From contig JAFYCM010000042.1 of the NCBI GenBank assembly GCA_017539645.1, forward strand, positions 29,159 to 93,158: a DNA stretch of 64,000 bases. The letters are read 5' to 3'. The translations under genes and the position numbers were made by a program. The notes under the pieces were generated by a model. The model saw nothing but the letters and a program-made list of their open reading frames with translations, was not told the origin of the DNA and searched no databases. This DNA comes from Bacteroidales bacterium. Lineage in GTDB: Bacteria; Bacteroidota; Bacteroidia; Bacteroidales; Marinilabiliaceae. The first letter of the stretch is position 1. The number at the start of each line of letters is the position of its first letter. Of this stretch, positions 8,727 through 17,779 are shown piece by piece.

Positions 8727-9733
8727 GCTTTGATATTCTCTTCGCTTGTTGCCCAACTTGTGGCAAATCGAGTTACAGCTCGTCCATCGTCGAGACGTTG
8801 CCATATTTCAAACGACACTTTGCCTTCAAGGCGTTTCATCTGCTCAGCAGTAAGTATCGGAAATTGCTGATTGGTAGGCGATTCTATAAAAAATGGTATA
8901 GCTTTCTCTCTAAATATTGCCTGCAATTTCATAGCCAAATCGATAGCATTATGGCTTATGCGCATATAGAGATTGTCGGTGAAGAGCGTATCGAACTGAA
9001 TGCCGAGCAGACGACCTTTTGCCAACAATGCTCCATGCTGTTTCACAATAGTAAAGAAGTTACGTGGTGCATTACCACGAGGAAACACAACAGCCTCGCC
9101 ACAGAGCGCGCCAACTTTAGTGCCGCCTATGTAGAACACGTCGCACAAACGCGCCAACGTAGGCAAATCAATATCAGCAGCTGGACTTGCTAAGCCGTAA
9201 CCCAAACGCGCACCATCGACAAAAAGCGGCATCTCATACTCCTGACAAACGCTATGAATACCAGCAAGTTCTTGTTCTGTATATATAGTGCCATACTCGG
9301 TAGGAAACGAAATATAGACCATGCCAGGATTTGCCATGTGAGGCCAAGTAGAATCGGCATAGAAGTCGGATAGATATTTACGCAAATCGGCAGCGAGCAT
9401 CTTACCTTCGTGCGCAGGAATTGTAATAACCTTATGGCCTGCATGTTCCACAGCTCCAGATTCGTGAGCAGCTATATGCCCCGTTTCAGTAGCAACAACG
9501 GCTCCATAATGTGGCAACACGGCATCGATAACCGTCGCGTTGGTCTGCGTGCCACCAACAAGTAAGGTAATATCGGCATCGGGACACTGAATGGCCTGAC
9601 GAATTTTTTCTTTAGCTGATATAGTAAACTTGTCGTCGCCATAGCCTGGCTCCTGTTCTAAGTTTGTCTGCATCAATCGGCGCAAGATTTCAGGATGCGC
9701 GCCTTCGTTGTAGTCACAATTGAATGAAATCAT
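8708..9733 (-). CDS. ltaE: Low-specificity L-threonine aldolase
   Basis: A 341-residue fold-type I PLP enzyme of the usual length for threonine aldolases, which split L-threonine or allo-threonine into glycine and acetaldehyde in the cytoplasm. Visible family marks: the N-terminal FNCDYNEGAHPEILRRL, the G-G-T-Q-T-N segment near 60 that holds the PLP phosphate, VDGARLGYGLA (Asp/Arg contacting PLP) and YIGGTKVGALCGEAVVF, whose Lys is the expected PLP Schiff-base residue (about residue 205). The C-terminus VTRFATSWATSEENI is the standard end, so the protein is complete. It stands alone on the minus strand. Confidence 0.92.
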   Translation of the reverse strand: MISFNCDYNEGAHPEILRRLMQTNLEQEPGYGDDKFTISAKEKIRQAIQCPDADITLLVGGTQTNATVIDAVLPHYGAVVATETGHIAAHESGAVEHAGHKVITIPAHEGKMLAADLRKYLSDFYADSTWPHMANPGMVYISFPTEYGTIYTEQELAGIHSVCQEYEMPLFVDGARLGYGLASPAADIDLPTLARLCDVFYIGGTKVGALCGEAVVFPRGNAPRNFFTIVKQHGALLAKGRLLGIQFDTLFTDNLYMRISHNAIDLAMKLQAIFREKAIPFFIESPTNQQFPILTAEQMKRLEGKVSFEIWQRLDDGRAVTRFATSWATSEENIKALQKLL

Positions 9734-9748
9734 AAATATTTATTTGTT

Positions 9749-10432
9749 TTAATTGTCCTTATTCCAAATCTTGGATGTTATTACCGATTCTGTTATCGGT
9801 TGATAAAATTTATCCTCTTTCCAATTATTAGGATTATTGTGTATATATTTTTCTATTCTATTCAACGCATAGTTATTGCGAACAATATTGTCATAGAACC
9901 TTGATTGCCATGAAAAATCGTATCCCAATCGGTGGGCATGCCTTGAAACCGCCGATTTGTACGCCCCTACAATGGAGGATAATGTTTTAGAACCCTGGTG
10001 TTGAAAACGTTTTTGTCCGATGGTTGTGGACGATGATGGTGATGATGATGATTGTGGTGACAATTGTAGAGACAATGCATACCGTAGAGACAACGCATGC
10101 GTTGTCTCTACGGTATGCATTGTTTCCCCATTGTTCCCGTTGCCACCATCATTATTAATTGCGATAATACCATGAATATGATTAGGCATAACCACAAACG
10201 CATCCAATTCAATATTATCGAAATGGTTCCTTAATTCGTACCACAAAACGTCGGCAATTGCACCGATTGGCGATAATTTCATTTCGCCATTATCGATTTC
10301 GCCGAAATAATGAATTCTGTCTTTTGTGCAAATGGTTACAAAATAGATGGCCTCCCACCCATAATCCCAATTCTGCAATCGGGTTGATGGTATGCGGTAT
10401 TTATTTTTGTATTTATTGTTATTCAATCCCAT
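9749..10432 (-). CDS. REP-associated tyrosine transposase (RAYT, Y1 family)
   Basis: A 227-residue Y1-type single-strand transposase related to IS200/IS605 TnpA. The HUH motif is MPNHIHGIIAI at about residues 82-92; the nucleophilic Tyr lies in the region YKSAVSRHAH...WQSRFYDNIVRN. RAYTs are domesticated transposases that move or maintain short REP palindromes and carry no terminal repeats of their own. The linker after the HUH motif (about residues 97-135) is low-complexity and contains a 52-bp perfect palindrome in frame, so the gene seems to have taken up its own type of repeat. Candidate REPs of the same GTAGAGAC family lie at 57961-58009 in the prophage. Confidence 0.88.
   Translation of the reverse strand: MGLNNNKYKNKYRIPSTRLQNWDYGWEAIYFVTICTKDRIHYFGEIDNGEMKLSPIGAIADVLWYELRNHFDNIELDAFVVMPNHIHGIIAINNDGGNGNNGETMHTVETTHALSLRYALSLQLSPQSSSSPSSSTTIGQKRFQHQGSKTLSSIVGAYKSAVSRHAHRLGYDFSWQSRFYDNIVRNNYALNRIEKYIHNNPNNWKEDKFYQPITESVITSKIWNKDN
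10072..10123. repeat. 52-bp perfect palindrome inside the RAYT gene
   Basis: The two 26-base halves are exact reverse complements, centred between 10097 and 10098. The inner arms read GTAGAGACAACGCA, and GTAGAGACAATGCAT is repeated directly just before (10066-10080). It is in frame and encodes roughly residues 103-120 of the transposase. Confidence 0.9.
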
Positions 10433-10626
10433 TGTACATATTCATATTTAAGTCGAATGGGGCATTTTTTTCGATAGGAAAAATATTATATAGTGGATTT
10501 TATCCATTTGTTTCATTGTTGTAAAACAACAATACATACAGAAGCAAATGTAAATATTTATTGGCTCATATAATGGGGATTGGCGCTTACATAAGCCAAC
10601 ATTTTCATAGCCAGACAAAAAACATC

Positions 10627-10659
10627 AAGCCCCAAAAAACACATTGTCTTTCAGGGCTT
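10627..10659 (-). terminator. Probable terminator of the broken secreted-protein gene
   Basis: Read leftward, AAGCCCT pairs with GGGGCTT across a 19-nt loop, followed by GATGTTTTTT. Between here and the RAYT start a second small hairpin (ATTGTTGT-AAA-ACAACAAT, 10517-10535) is seen; the rest of 10433-10626 shows no gene. Confidence 0.5.
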
Positions 10660-10683
10660 TATTACAATTACAGAAGGATATTT

Positions 10684-11426
10684 TTACTGACAACCGTTCT
10701 TTATAAAGTCTTCGAGCACGTTGAGATTACGCTCATCGAAATAACTAATATTATGGTATTCAGCTATGCCATACAAAGCTTCATTATCTTCTTTAGTACG
10801 GCTTTTTTCATATTCCTTATTCTCCATTTTCTGCTGGATGCGTGGGCAATCAGCAAAATCTTTTTTAGTGAGATGGTCAATCATTTCTGGTTTTTCCATT
10901 CCCTCACGATAATATGCGAGGTGAGGATTTTTGAATATTTCAGTCATTTCTGCTTCGTATGCACCTTCACCAGTATAAACAATACTTGGTGTATTATAAT
11001 GCAAATAAAAAGTTACAGGCCCATTAACCTTTATTTGTCTCATAAACATATTTCGAGGAATCATATTGAAGCCAACAGCAGAACTATCGGCATATCGGCG
11101 GACGTCGAACGTTTCATTTTCATAAGTAAAACCTTGACAGTTCTTAGGTGTGTAGGTCGTATACATTTTCCTCTTTATCTTTTCGGTATTCTCGAATGTA
11201 GACTTGTCGATAAATTTTATCGATTTTTGTAACGAGTAGTACGCAATATGAGTTTTTTCGGCAAAAGTGACCTCATCTTTCTGATATAGCCTTCAATAGT
11301 CTCACCATTGACTGTAATTGTACCACGAACAACTCCCTCTTCTTGCATTTTTTCTTCGTACTGCGCAAAAGCTACCGACGACACACACATAATTAGGGCG
11401 GCAGCAATAATAACTTTCAATTCCAT
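10684..11426 (-). pseudogene. Secreted hypothetical protein broken by a -1 frameshift
   Basis: The start ATG at 11426 begins a clear signal peptide (MELKVIIAAALIMC...AFAQ) followed by GTITVNGETIEGYIRK. That frame stops at 11217. A frame one base off continues without a stop as DEVTFAEKTHIAYYSLQKSI...ENTEKIKRKMYTTYTPKNCQ to the stop at 10684. The two halves join smoothly at about 11285, in AGAAAGATG, where one extra A would restore a single protein of about 247 residues. It resembles Bacteroidetes secreted proteins of unknown function. Either a real mutation or a homopolymer sequencing error. Confidence 0.65.
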
Positions 11427-11552
11427 CTTTACTTTTTTATAAATATTTATAATAAATAGAATTATGGGGCGGTAAAACCTCAAGCATAAAATTAAGTTAA
11501 TTTTTGTTTATTATTATATATACATAAAGAAAAGCTGCGGTTATAAACAACA

Positions 11553-11580
11553 AAAGAGCCCCTGTACTGTGGAGCTCTTT
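11553..11580 (-). terminator. Terminator of the GH43 gene
   Basis: Read leftward, AAAGAGCTCC pairs with GGGGCTCTTT across ACAGTACA, followed by a T-rich stretch (TGTTGTTT). Confidence 0.7.
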
Positions 11581-11623
11581 AGATTTTATAATTATGTAGT
11601 ATGCTAACTTTGGGTAGATAAGG

Positions 11624-13603
11624 CTATTCGGTTTTCACAACCAACTTGTCACCACTCAAATCGACTTCGAAGAAGTGAGGCGTGCGTACGGTGCGGCCGT
11701 TGGCGTCGTGGGCATGACTATGAACCGACATCATCCATTGACCGTCGAAACGCTGGAAGAGCATCGAGTGGCCGAAGTTGGGCGGTGTGATAGGTTCAGG
11801 CTCTTGAATCCATGGGCCATCGAGCGTACCGCTCTCGCTGTAGGCAACGCCCTGTGTATAGTCGCCAAACACCCACGAAGTCCAGAGCATTCCAAGTCGG
11901 CCAGTGCCTGTATGGAAAAGCCAAGGTCCATCGGTGACTTTGTTCCAAGTGACATTGCCCTTGTCGTCCTTCTCGCGACTCCAAGGTGAATCACTGGCGC
12001 GGAAGAGGACTTGTGGTTCGCCAACGGTGCCGCTGAGGGCGGGCTTGAGTTCGATTTTTTCCATTGTGCCGTTCCAGTTCTGAAGCCATTCGCCGCAGAA
12101 GACCATATAGGGCTTGCCGTCGGTGTCGCGCCAGAAAGTGCCGTCGAGCGTCGGACGGTCGGCTGGAAGGTAAGTTGAATCGCCGAAAGCGCGATAGGGT
12201 CCCATAGGATTGTCGGCACGGAGCACCTGACTTGCACGGCGTTCGATTACGTTGCCGCGCACAGTGTCGATTTTCACAGCGCTATTGGTGAAGGTGGCGA
12301 AATAGTAATAATAATTATCGCCCGGATTGCGATGAAGCTCGGCAGCCCAAATCATCGGATGCGCGCCCATCCACGAGTCGGAGTCGAACTCGGTGACGCG
12401 GAAAGGTCCATCCCATAGTTTCAAGTCGGAGCTGCGCCACATCAAGCCGCTTGTGCCGGTCATATAATATGTATGCGAAGCCGAATCGGCCAAGATAGCT
12501 GGGTCGCTTAGGCGGATGGAATCGGTAGGAACGTTGTAGCGGGCAAATCGGCTGCAATATTTTTCGTTCCAATAATTCTCCATACGTTTAGCCTCATCGA
12601 GTGTGATATGTATGACGCTGCCATGCTTAGGCGAGGTGAAATTTTTCATCTTCATCACACCTTCGTTGAAACGGCCAAGAGGGGTGAACGTCTTGAAATC
12701 GCAGGTTTCCACAAAGCCGAAGTTGTGCGGATTTACACTATAAATATCGTACATAATCACCCACTTATTTTCGCCAATGCGCTTCCAAACGTTAGGCGCC
12801 TCGCAGCCGCGGTTTTCGCCATCGATCTGCTCATCGACATAGGCGTCATAGTGGTTAATCTGGTCGGAAATCATATATTTTATGCCACCAGGATTTTCCT
12901 GAGCCACATACGACATGAAGTAACGGCCGTCGGGCATCGGGCAAATATCGGCATCGAGCACCTGAATGGTGGTGTCGGGATATTCAAAAAGGAGCTGAGG
13001 TTCGGTCTCGAGTGTGGTGAACGCCTCATCTGCATAACTATAATATAGCTTTGTACGTCCGCCAGGGTTCTGACGAATGGTGAAATAGACCATCGGCTTG
13101 CCTGCCTTCGGATCCCAGATGGTCTGTGGAGCCCACGCGCAACCGAGTTCGCCGAATTTTTCGGGGAATAGTTGGTCAATGCGAGCCTCGTTGTGAGTCC
13201 AATGTATGAGGTCGTCGCTTGCCATAAGTACAAGACCACGATTGTTGCCCCAACCATATTTATCGGGACGTTCCCATTGAGTGTCGCGCAAACCTTTTTC
13301 CTTACCAAAGACGTGGAGATCGGTCATAGCTATGTAGAACTTGCCGTTTGGCGAGCGGTAGATATGCGGATCGCGGATGCCTCGTTGGTCGGCAATGGAA
13401 TCGCCGCCGATAATAGGTTCGCCGCCGTTCAAGGGCGTGAATGTATAGCCATCGTAGCTGATGGCCATAAAGAGCGAGTGCGTAGGGTCGCTGAAGTAGG
13501 TGAACAGGTAAGCGCCCATGTCCTCCTCGGTGAGCTGGTGCTGCGTATTGCACGAAGCGAGGAGCATTGGCATGGCAGCCAATAACAACAATAGTTTCTT
13601 CAT
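11624..13603 (-). CDS. Secreted lipoprotein with two GH43-type modules
   Basis: A 659-residue lipoprotein (signal peptide MKKLLLLLAAMPMLLAS, lipidated Cys18). Two five-bladed beta-propeller modules follow: module 1 (about 28-330) with RDPHIYRSPNGKFYI and CAWAPQTIWDP, module 2 (about 345-650) with LSDPAILADSASHTYYM, MIWAAELH and RPTLDGTFWRDTDGKPYMVFC. RDP/SDP supplies the catalytic Asp and the later acidic residues the pair of the GH43 active site. GH43 enzymes are arabinofuranosidases, xylosidases, arabinanases or galactosidases. Tandem GH43 lipoproteins act on the outer membrane in plant-glycan use; there is no SusCD pair here. The exact substrate is open. Confidence 0.85.
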   Translation of the reverse strand: MKKLLLLLAAMPMLLASCNTQHQLTEEDMGAYLFTYFSDPTHSLFMAISYDGYTFTPLNGGEPIIGGDSIADQRGIRDPHIYRSPNGKFYIAMTDLHVFGKEKGLRDTQWERPDKYGWGNNRGLVLMASDDLIHWTHNEARIDQLFPEKFGELGCAWAPQTIWDPKAGKPMVYFTIRQNPGGRTKLYYSYADEAFTTLETEPQLLFEYPDTTIQVLDADICPMPDGRYFMSYVAQENPGGIKYMISDQINHYDAYVDEQIDGENRGCEAPNVWKRIGENKWVIMYDIYSVNPHNFGFVETCDFKTFTPLGRFNEGVMKMKNFTSPKHGSVIHITLDEAKRMENYWNEKYCSRFARYNVPTDSIRLSDPAILADSASHTYYMTGTSGLMWRSSDLKLWDGPFRVTEFDSDSWMGAHPMIWAAELHRNPGDNYYYYFATFTNSAVKIDTVRGNVIERRASQVLRADNPMGPYRAFGDSTYLPADRPTLDGTFWRDTDGKPYMVFCGEWLQNWNGTMEKIELKPALSGTVGEPQVLFRASDSPWSREKDDKGNVTWNKVTDGPWLFHTGTGRLGMLWTSWVFGDYTQGVAYSESGTLDGPWIQEPEPITPPNFGHSMLFQRFDGQWMMSVHSHAHDANGRTVRTPHFFEVDLSGDKLVVKTE

Positions 13604-13842
13604 AATTATCTATAAATAACGTTTTTATAACGTGCAAATATATGATGTTACATATGTATCGAAGGTTGCCGGATTGGTCAATAGACATACACAATTCTGC
13701 ATTTTTTATATTTCGCAAGTATCGTGCTTGGAATTCTGAGCAATGGCTAAGATATACCTACAAGCGAAGAAACTCGGTCGATTTTTTCGTTTCATTCGGT
13801 GATGTTGTAACTTCGCGGCTCGTAAGCGGAGATTAGCTAAAT

Positions 13843-14316
13843 ATGCGCAAAAGAAAAGCAATAATAACGGCCTCATTCATAGGCACTTTATTGTTCATAA
13901 TTATCATGTCGGCTTGTAATAGTGCCGATTCTGCCCTCTTGTCCTACCAGCATACCGTGCAGGTGGGGCTCTACTCGTGTCATACGCAGAACGACACGAC
14001 TCTCACCAACGTGCAAGTGCGCGGCGTGGGTGTCGATTCGCTGCTATACGACGAAGAGGAACTCGGCGAGTTTTTTCTAAATATAAATATGAACGCCGAC
14101 GAGACGCAGTTCATACTACGCACGCAAACGCTTCAAGATGAGATGACTATCCGATACACCAAGTCGCTCGAATCGGTGGGCGGCTCGGGCATAGCTATGG
14201 AGTTGCGCATAGATAGCATTGGCAACACCAACACGTTCATCGACTCCGTTTCGATTGTAAATAAATATATCCGCTACAACGAAAGCTCTGAAAATGTCCA
14301 GATTTTTATCTATTAG
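13843..14316 (+). CDS. Lipoprotein of unknown function (DUF6452-like)
   Basis: A 157-residue protein with a lipoprotein signal (hydrophobic segment ending IIIMSAC, Cys25). The remainder is a beta-rich single domain with no catalytic motif I recognise. It resembles the short Bacteroidetes lipoproteins (DUF6452 type) that are found directly before a DUF6048-type outer-membrane protein, as here: the next CDS overlaps it by 23 bp. The family name is from memory of the neighbourhood and needs a profile search. Probably an envelope protein working with its neighbour. Confidence 0.7.
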   Translation: MRKRKAIITASFIGTLLFIIIMSACNSADSALLSYQHTVQVGLYSCHTQNDTTLTNVQVRGVGVDSLLYDEEELGEFFLNINMNADETQFILRTQTLQDEMTIRYTKSLESVGGSGIAMELRIDSIGNTNTFIDSVSIVNKYIRYNESSENVQIFIY

Positions 14317-15064
14317 CATAGCTATACTTATAAGCATCGCGGCGGCAGCACAGAGCTCGCGAATATCGTCGATGACGTCGGCTGTGTCGTCAAACTCCAA
14401 CAACGCCAACGGTCAGCAGGAAGAAGATGACGATACGCCACAAAAACCTAAAATCATTGTGGTGAAGGACCAAGGCATCTCTGTGGGTGTCGACATTGCA
14501 CCACTCATTATGCGTATCATCGACGACGACCGCGTAGGCATTGGATTCGTGGGACGCTACGGTTTTGCCAATCGTTGGTATGCCAACGCTGAACTTGGCT
14601 ACGAGAACGCCAACTACTCCAATAAAGATTTTTCGTACAAGTCGAATGGCTCATACATACGAATCGGTGCGGACTACGACCTCTTTGAATCGGAAGATTT
14701 TCCTACCAACGACAACATCTTCGTAGGTATGCGCTATTGCTACGCTTGGCAGAGCCACGAGAGTGAATATTTCCGCATAGTAGATAGCTATTGGGGCGAC
14801 TACGAAGGCAGCATAGGCAATTCGTCGGTCAACTCACACTCGCTCGACATATTGTTTGGCTTACGCTGTGAGGTGCTTCGCAACATCTATTTCGGTTGGA
14901 CGTTTCGCGGACGCTTTATGCTCCATTCGGCTCACGACGATGTGCTTGCTCCATACGCCGTTGCTGGTTATGGTAAGTATGCCAACAAAGTGACGCTCGG
15001 CTTTACGTATACTGTTGAATATCAGCTTCCTTTCAATAGGAAGAAAAAACAAGCTTTGAAATGA
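14294..15064 (+). CDS. Outer-membrane barrel protein of unknown function (DUF6048-like)
   Basis: A 256-residue protein with a signal peptide (ends AAAAQ, about residue 20), a low-complexity Ser/Asn/Asp/Glu segment to about 50, then eight or so amphipathic strands (for example YANAELGYENANYSNKDF and LRNIYFGWTFRGRFML) as in a small beta-barrel. It overlaps the preceding lipoprotein gene and the following LOG gene, so the three are probably one transcript. The barrel is clear; the function is unknown. Confidence 0.7.
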   Translation: MSRFLSISIAILISIAAAAQSSRISSMTSAVSSNSNNANGQQEEDDDTPQKPKIIVVKDQGISVGVDIAPLIMRIIDDDRVGIGFVGRYGFANRWYANAELGYENANYSNKDFSYKSNGSYIRIGADYDLFESEDFPTNDNIFVGMRYCYAWQSHESEYFRIVDSYWGDYEGSIGNSSVNSHSLDILFGLRCEVLRNIYFGWTFRGRFMLHSAHDDVLAPYAVAGYGKYANKVTLGFTYTVEYQLPFNRKKKQALK

Positions 15065-15633
15065 AACGAATATGCATATTCTGCGCATCGAGTCCGCGCA
15101 TACCACAAATATATTTCGACGACGCACGCCGCTTGGCAGAGCTTATGGCAGAGCGCAACTTTGAAATGGTATACGGCGGTGGCGGCGTAGGCTTGATGGG
15201 CACTATGGCCGACGTGATGCTCGAACGCGGCGCAGGCGTGATTGGTGTGATACCAAAATTTATGGTCGAAGTGGAGTGGCAACACAAAGGCGTGAAAGAG
15301 ATGCACTTGACCGAAACAATGTCGGAGCGCAAGCAGATGATGATAAAGATGTCCGACGCCATAATTACGCTACCAGGTAGCACCGGCACACTCGACGAAC
15401 TTTTCGAAGCTGCGAGCGACAAAAAACTCGGACTGATAAACAAACCGCTCGTAATACTTAACACTAACGGCTTCTACGACAACCAAATAAAGCAACTGCA
15501 ACGTATGGTGGATGAAAATTTTATGGCAGATGTGCATTTACGTAAAATTTCCGTTGCCAATACACCCGAAGAAGCTATAAACTTGTGTTGCAAAACCGAA
15601 GAACCTACTTCGCTAAGCGACGCACAACTATAA
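15061..15633 (+). CDS. LOG-family protein (TIGR00730), nucleotide phosphoribohydrolase
   Basis: A 190-residue Rossmann-fold protein. The family motif PGGxGTxxE appears as PGSTGTLDE at about residues 101-109, one Gly replaced by Ser but the Glu kept; the N-terminal CIFCASSPRIP and MVYGGGGVGLMGTMAD are typical. LOG proteins split nucleoside 5'-monophosphates such as AMP or cytokinin riboside monophosphate to base and ribose 5-phosphate in the cytoplasm. The ATG overlaps the previous stop by 4 bp. The bacterial role is mostly uncharacterised. Confidence 0.88.
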   Translation: MKRICIFCASSPRIPQIYFDDARRLAELMAERNFEMVYGGGGVGLMGTMADVMLERGAGVIGVIPKFMVEVEWQHKGVKEMHLTETMSERKQMMIKMSDAIITLPGSTGTLDELFEAASDKKLGLINKPLVILNTNGFYDNQIKQLQRMVDENFMADVHLRKISVANTPEEAINLCCKTEEPTSLSDAQL

Positions 15634-15643
15634 CACGCTGAAT

Positions 15644-16636
15644 ATGTTGCAAATAGCAGAACAAACAACCGCACCCGTTGCGCAAACCACAACACCAACC
15701 GACACCACAGCAAAGCCGGTTGCACCACGACGCTCGGTAGTAGTTGCACCTGCTAAGCACCTCTCAGCCTCCGACTCGGTTTTCTTCGGTCTTACGGCCG
15801 ATGGCAATACATATTTCGACACCAATCATTTCGTGCGTGACGTGCAAATGCGTAATCTTCAAGGCATTGAGCCCGCCGCCATCGATAGTACATACTTATA
15901 TAGTAACGCAGCAGCGCACACCACGCAATCGCCTGTTGAGTTGCAATATCATCCGCGAGCAATAGCGCCATTGGCTGCTGACGTTCAGTGGATTACGATA
16001 CTTTTAGTGGGCGTAACTATTATGCTTGGCGTGGTAAAAGCTATCTCCAACGACTACATATCGCGCGTAATGACGCTCACTTACAGCGACTTCAACTGGA
16101 ATAGCATAATAGAATCCATCGAAGTGCGCAACTTCTGGTCGAGCCGCCTGCTGCTATTGGCATCGCAAGTGACATTTTCGATATTACTCTACGAAATAGC
16201 AATAGGCAGTGGATCAATCACTTACATACCATTGCACGGACCTATGCTATTGCTACTGATATGGGCTGGCGTACTTGCCTACCACATATTCAAAATATCG
16301 ATGCACAAACTTATTGGCTACACATTCGACATAAAAGAGCGCACGAGCTACGTCATCAGTCGCAGATTTTTGGAGCACAGCATACGTGGAATACTTATAC
16401 TGCCAGTGGTTATATTGTTTCCATTTGTACCCTCAGCCACCTATCCGATACTAAGCAAAGTGGCCGTAATCATTGTGATAATGATGTACTTATGGCGAGT
16501 GCTGCGCTCTATAAGAATAAATTTAGACAACATCTTTTCACTTTTCTACGTTGTTTTGTACCTTTGCGCCGTTGAATTGATGCCGCTGATATGTCTATTC
16601 AAAGTGGCCGTTTTGGTGGTATCGCAGCAACAGTAG
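15644..16636 (+). CDS. DUF4271 membrane protein
   Basis: A 330-residue protein: a Thr/Pro-rich N-terminal part (residues about 5-40), a soluble segment to about 110, then about six membrane helices to the C-terminus. This matches DUF4271, a Bacteroidetes family almost always found directly before the uroporphyrinogen-III synthase gene, as here (30 bp upstream of hemD). No reaction is known; the fixed pairing suggests an envelope role linked to haem synthesis or simple co-transcription. Confidence 0.8.
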   Translation: MLQIAEQTTAPVAQTTTPTDTTAKPVAPRRSVVVAPAKHLSASDSVFFGLTADGNTYFDTNHFVRDVQMRNLQGIEPAAIDSTYLYSNAAAHTTQSPVELQYHPRAIAPLAADVQWITILLVGVTIMLGVVKAISNDYISRVMTLTYSDFNWNSIIESIEVRNFWSSRLLLLASQVTFSILLYEIAIGSGSITYIPLHGPMLLLLIWAGVLAYHIFKISMHKLIGYTFDIKERTSYVISRRFLEHSIRGILILPVVILFPFVPSATYPILSKVAVIIVIMMYLWRVLRSIRINLDNIFSLFYVVLYLCAVELMPLICLFKVAVLVVSQQQ

Positions 16637-16666
16637 TATAGATTCTTACACATAACAATAGTAACA

Positions 16667-17422
16667 TTGAAGATCAAGAGGATATTGGTTTCGCAACCAA
16701 AACCAGTTGACAGCAAGTCGCCATACTACGAGATGGCCGAAGCAAACAATGTCAAGTTGGAATTCCGCCCATTCATTCATGTTGAGGGCGTTACAGCAAA
16801 AGATTTCCGCAAACAACGCGTAGATATATTGGCGCACACAGGAGTTGTCTTTACAAGCAAAGTAGCTATCGATCATTATTTCCGTCTTTGTGAGGAACTT
16901 CGCGTCTCAGTGCCCGATACTATGCACTATTTCTGCATTTCGGAACAGGTTGCACTTTACTTGCAGAAGTTTATAGTATACCGCAAGCGCAAGATTTTCC
17001 ATGGTACGGGTAAATTTCCAGAATTGCTCGAGTTGCTCAAGAAGCACAAAGAGGAGAAATTCCTCCTTCCGCTCAGCAATATCCATAAGCAAGAAAACCT
17101 CGACGCGCTCGACGCTAATGGCTTGACCTACACGAAAGCATTCTTCTACAACACCGTAAGTAGCGATCTTTCGGACATCAACACCGACGATTTTGATGCG
17201 TTCATCTTCTTCAGCCCGCAAGGAATTGCATCGCTTGGCGAGAATTTCCCGAACTTCGTTCAAGGCGAGAAGATTATCGGTTGCTTCGGTGCCACCACCG
17301 CACAAGCCGTTCACGATGCTGGTCTTCGTCTCGATATTGAAGCTCCATCGCCTACTGCACCTTCGATGCCAATGGCAATAGATCAATTCGTAAAGAAGTA
17401 CAACAAAGAGCATAAGAGCTAA
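16667..17422 (+). CDS. hemD: Uroporphyrinogen-III synthase
   Basis: A 251-residue HemD-type protein that closes hydroxymethylbilane to uroporphyrinogen III with inversion of ring D, in the tetrapyrrole pathway. The Bacteroidetes HemD pattern is visible: KRILVSQPKP near the start, FTSKVAIDHYF, ALYLQKFI, and in the second half FDAFIFFSPQGIASL and IGCFGATTAQAVHDAGL (conserved SP-G and G-TTA spots). The start is TTG at 16667; no in-frame ATG precedes the conserved first strand, so a TTG start is the best reading. Follows DUF4271. Confidence 0.88.
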   Translation: MKIKRILVSQPKPVDSKSPYYEMAEANNVKLEFRPFIHVEGVTAKDFRKQRVDILAHTGVVFTSKVAIDHYFRLCEELRVSVPDTMHYFCISEQVALYLQKFIVYRKRKIFHGTGKFPELLELLKKHKEEKFLLPLSNIHKQENLDALDANGLTYTKAFFYNTVSSDLSDINTDDFDAFIFFSPQGIASLGENFPNFVQGEKIIGCFGATTAQAVHDAGLRLDIEAPSPTAPSMPMAIDQFVKKYNKEHKS

Positions 17423-17450
17423 CACGCTCTACTAAAGCATAAAACCCAAG

Positions 17451-17488
17451 CGACAGCCTCAGCGAAATGTTGGGGCTGTCGTTTTTTT
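17451..17488 (+). terminator. Terminator after hemD
   Basis: CGACAGCCTC (17451-17460) pairs with GGGGCTGTCG (17472-17481), followed by seven T. Confidence 0.85.
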
Positions 17489-17548
17489 ATTACGCCATAT
17501 AGGTACGTGCTTCATATTGGCAAAACTGCATCGAAAGCAATGTGAAAA

Positions 17549-17662
17549 TAAAAAGTTGCATCGAACCCCCATTTTAGTCTAATTTGCGCCTCGTAAATAA
17601 GCATAATATATATAATAGACTCCTAACAACCGTTGCCGTTCTGACCATCACACAGCACAGCC
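17549..17662 (+). pseudogene. Decayed duplicate of the fucosidase promoter and signal-peptide region
   Basis: AAAAAGTTGCATCG...ATTTTAGTCTAATTTGCG...TAAATAAG...ATAGACT-CTAACAACC...TTGCC-TTCT repeats the sequence at 18896-19021, upstream of and inside the GH29 gene, at high identity. In this copy both start codons are gone (ATG to GCA/ATA) and the frame stops soon. So it is the remnant of a second gene of the same kind. The rest of 17663-17779 shows no clear gene. Confidence 0.7.
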
Positions 17663-17779
17663 CATGGTGAGCGACAAAATCCGCTACGACCTTTTGGTGA
17701 TGGATTAGAGTATGTATGATAGGAAAGCGCCACATTGATAGAGAATAAATATTTATCTTGCATGCAAAAAATATTTACA

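Noticed and set aside
10561-11232. 223-codon plus-strand frame opposite the broken secreted gene
   Set aside because: It has no domain or signal sense and is the antisense of a convincing minus-strand coding sequence with signal peptide.
12608-13585. Plus-strand frames of 146 and 137 codons inside the GH43 region
   Set aside because: Antisense shadows of the GH43 gene.
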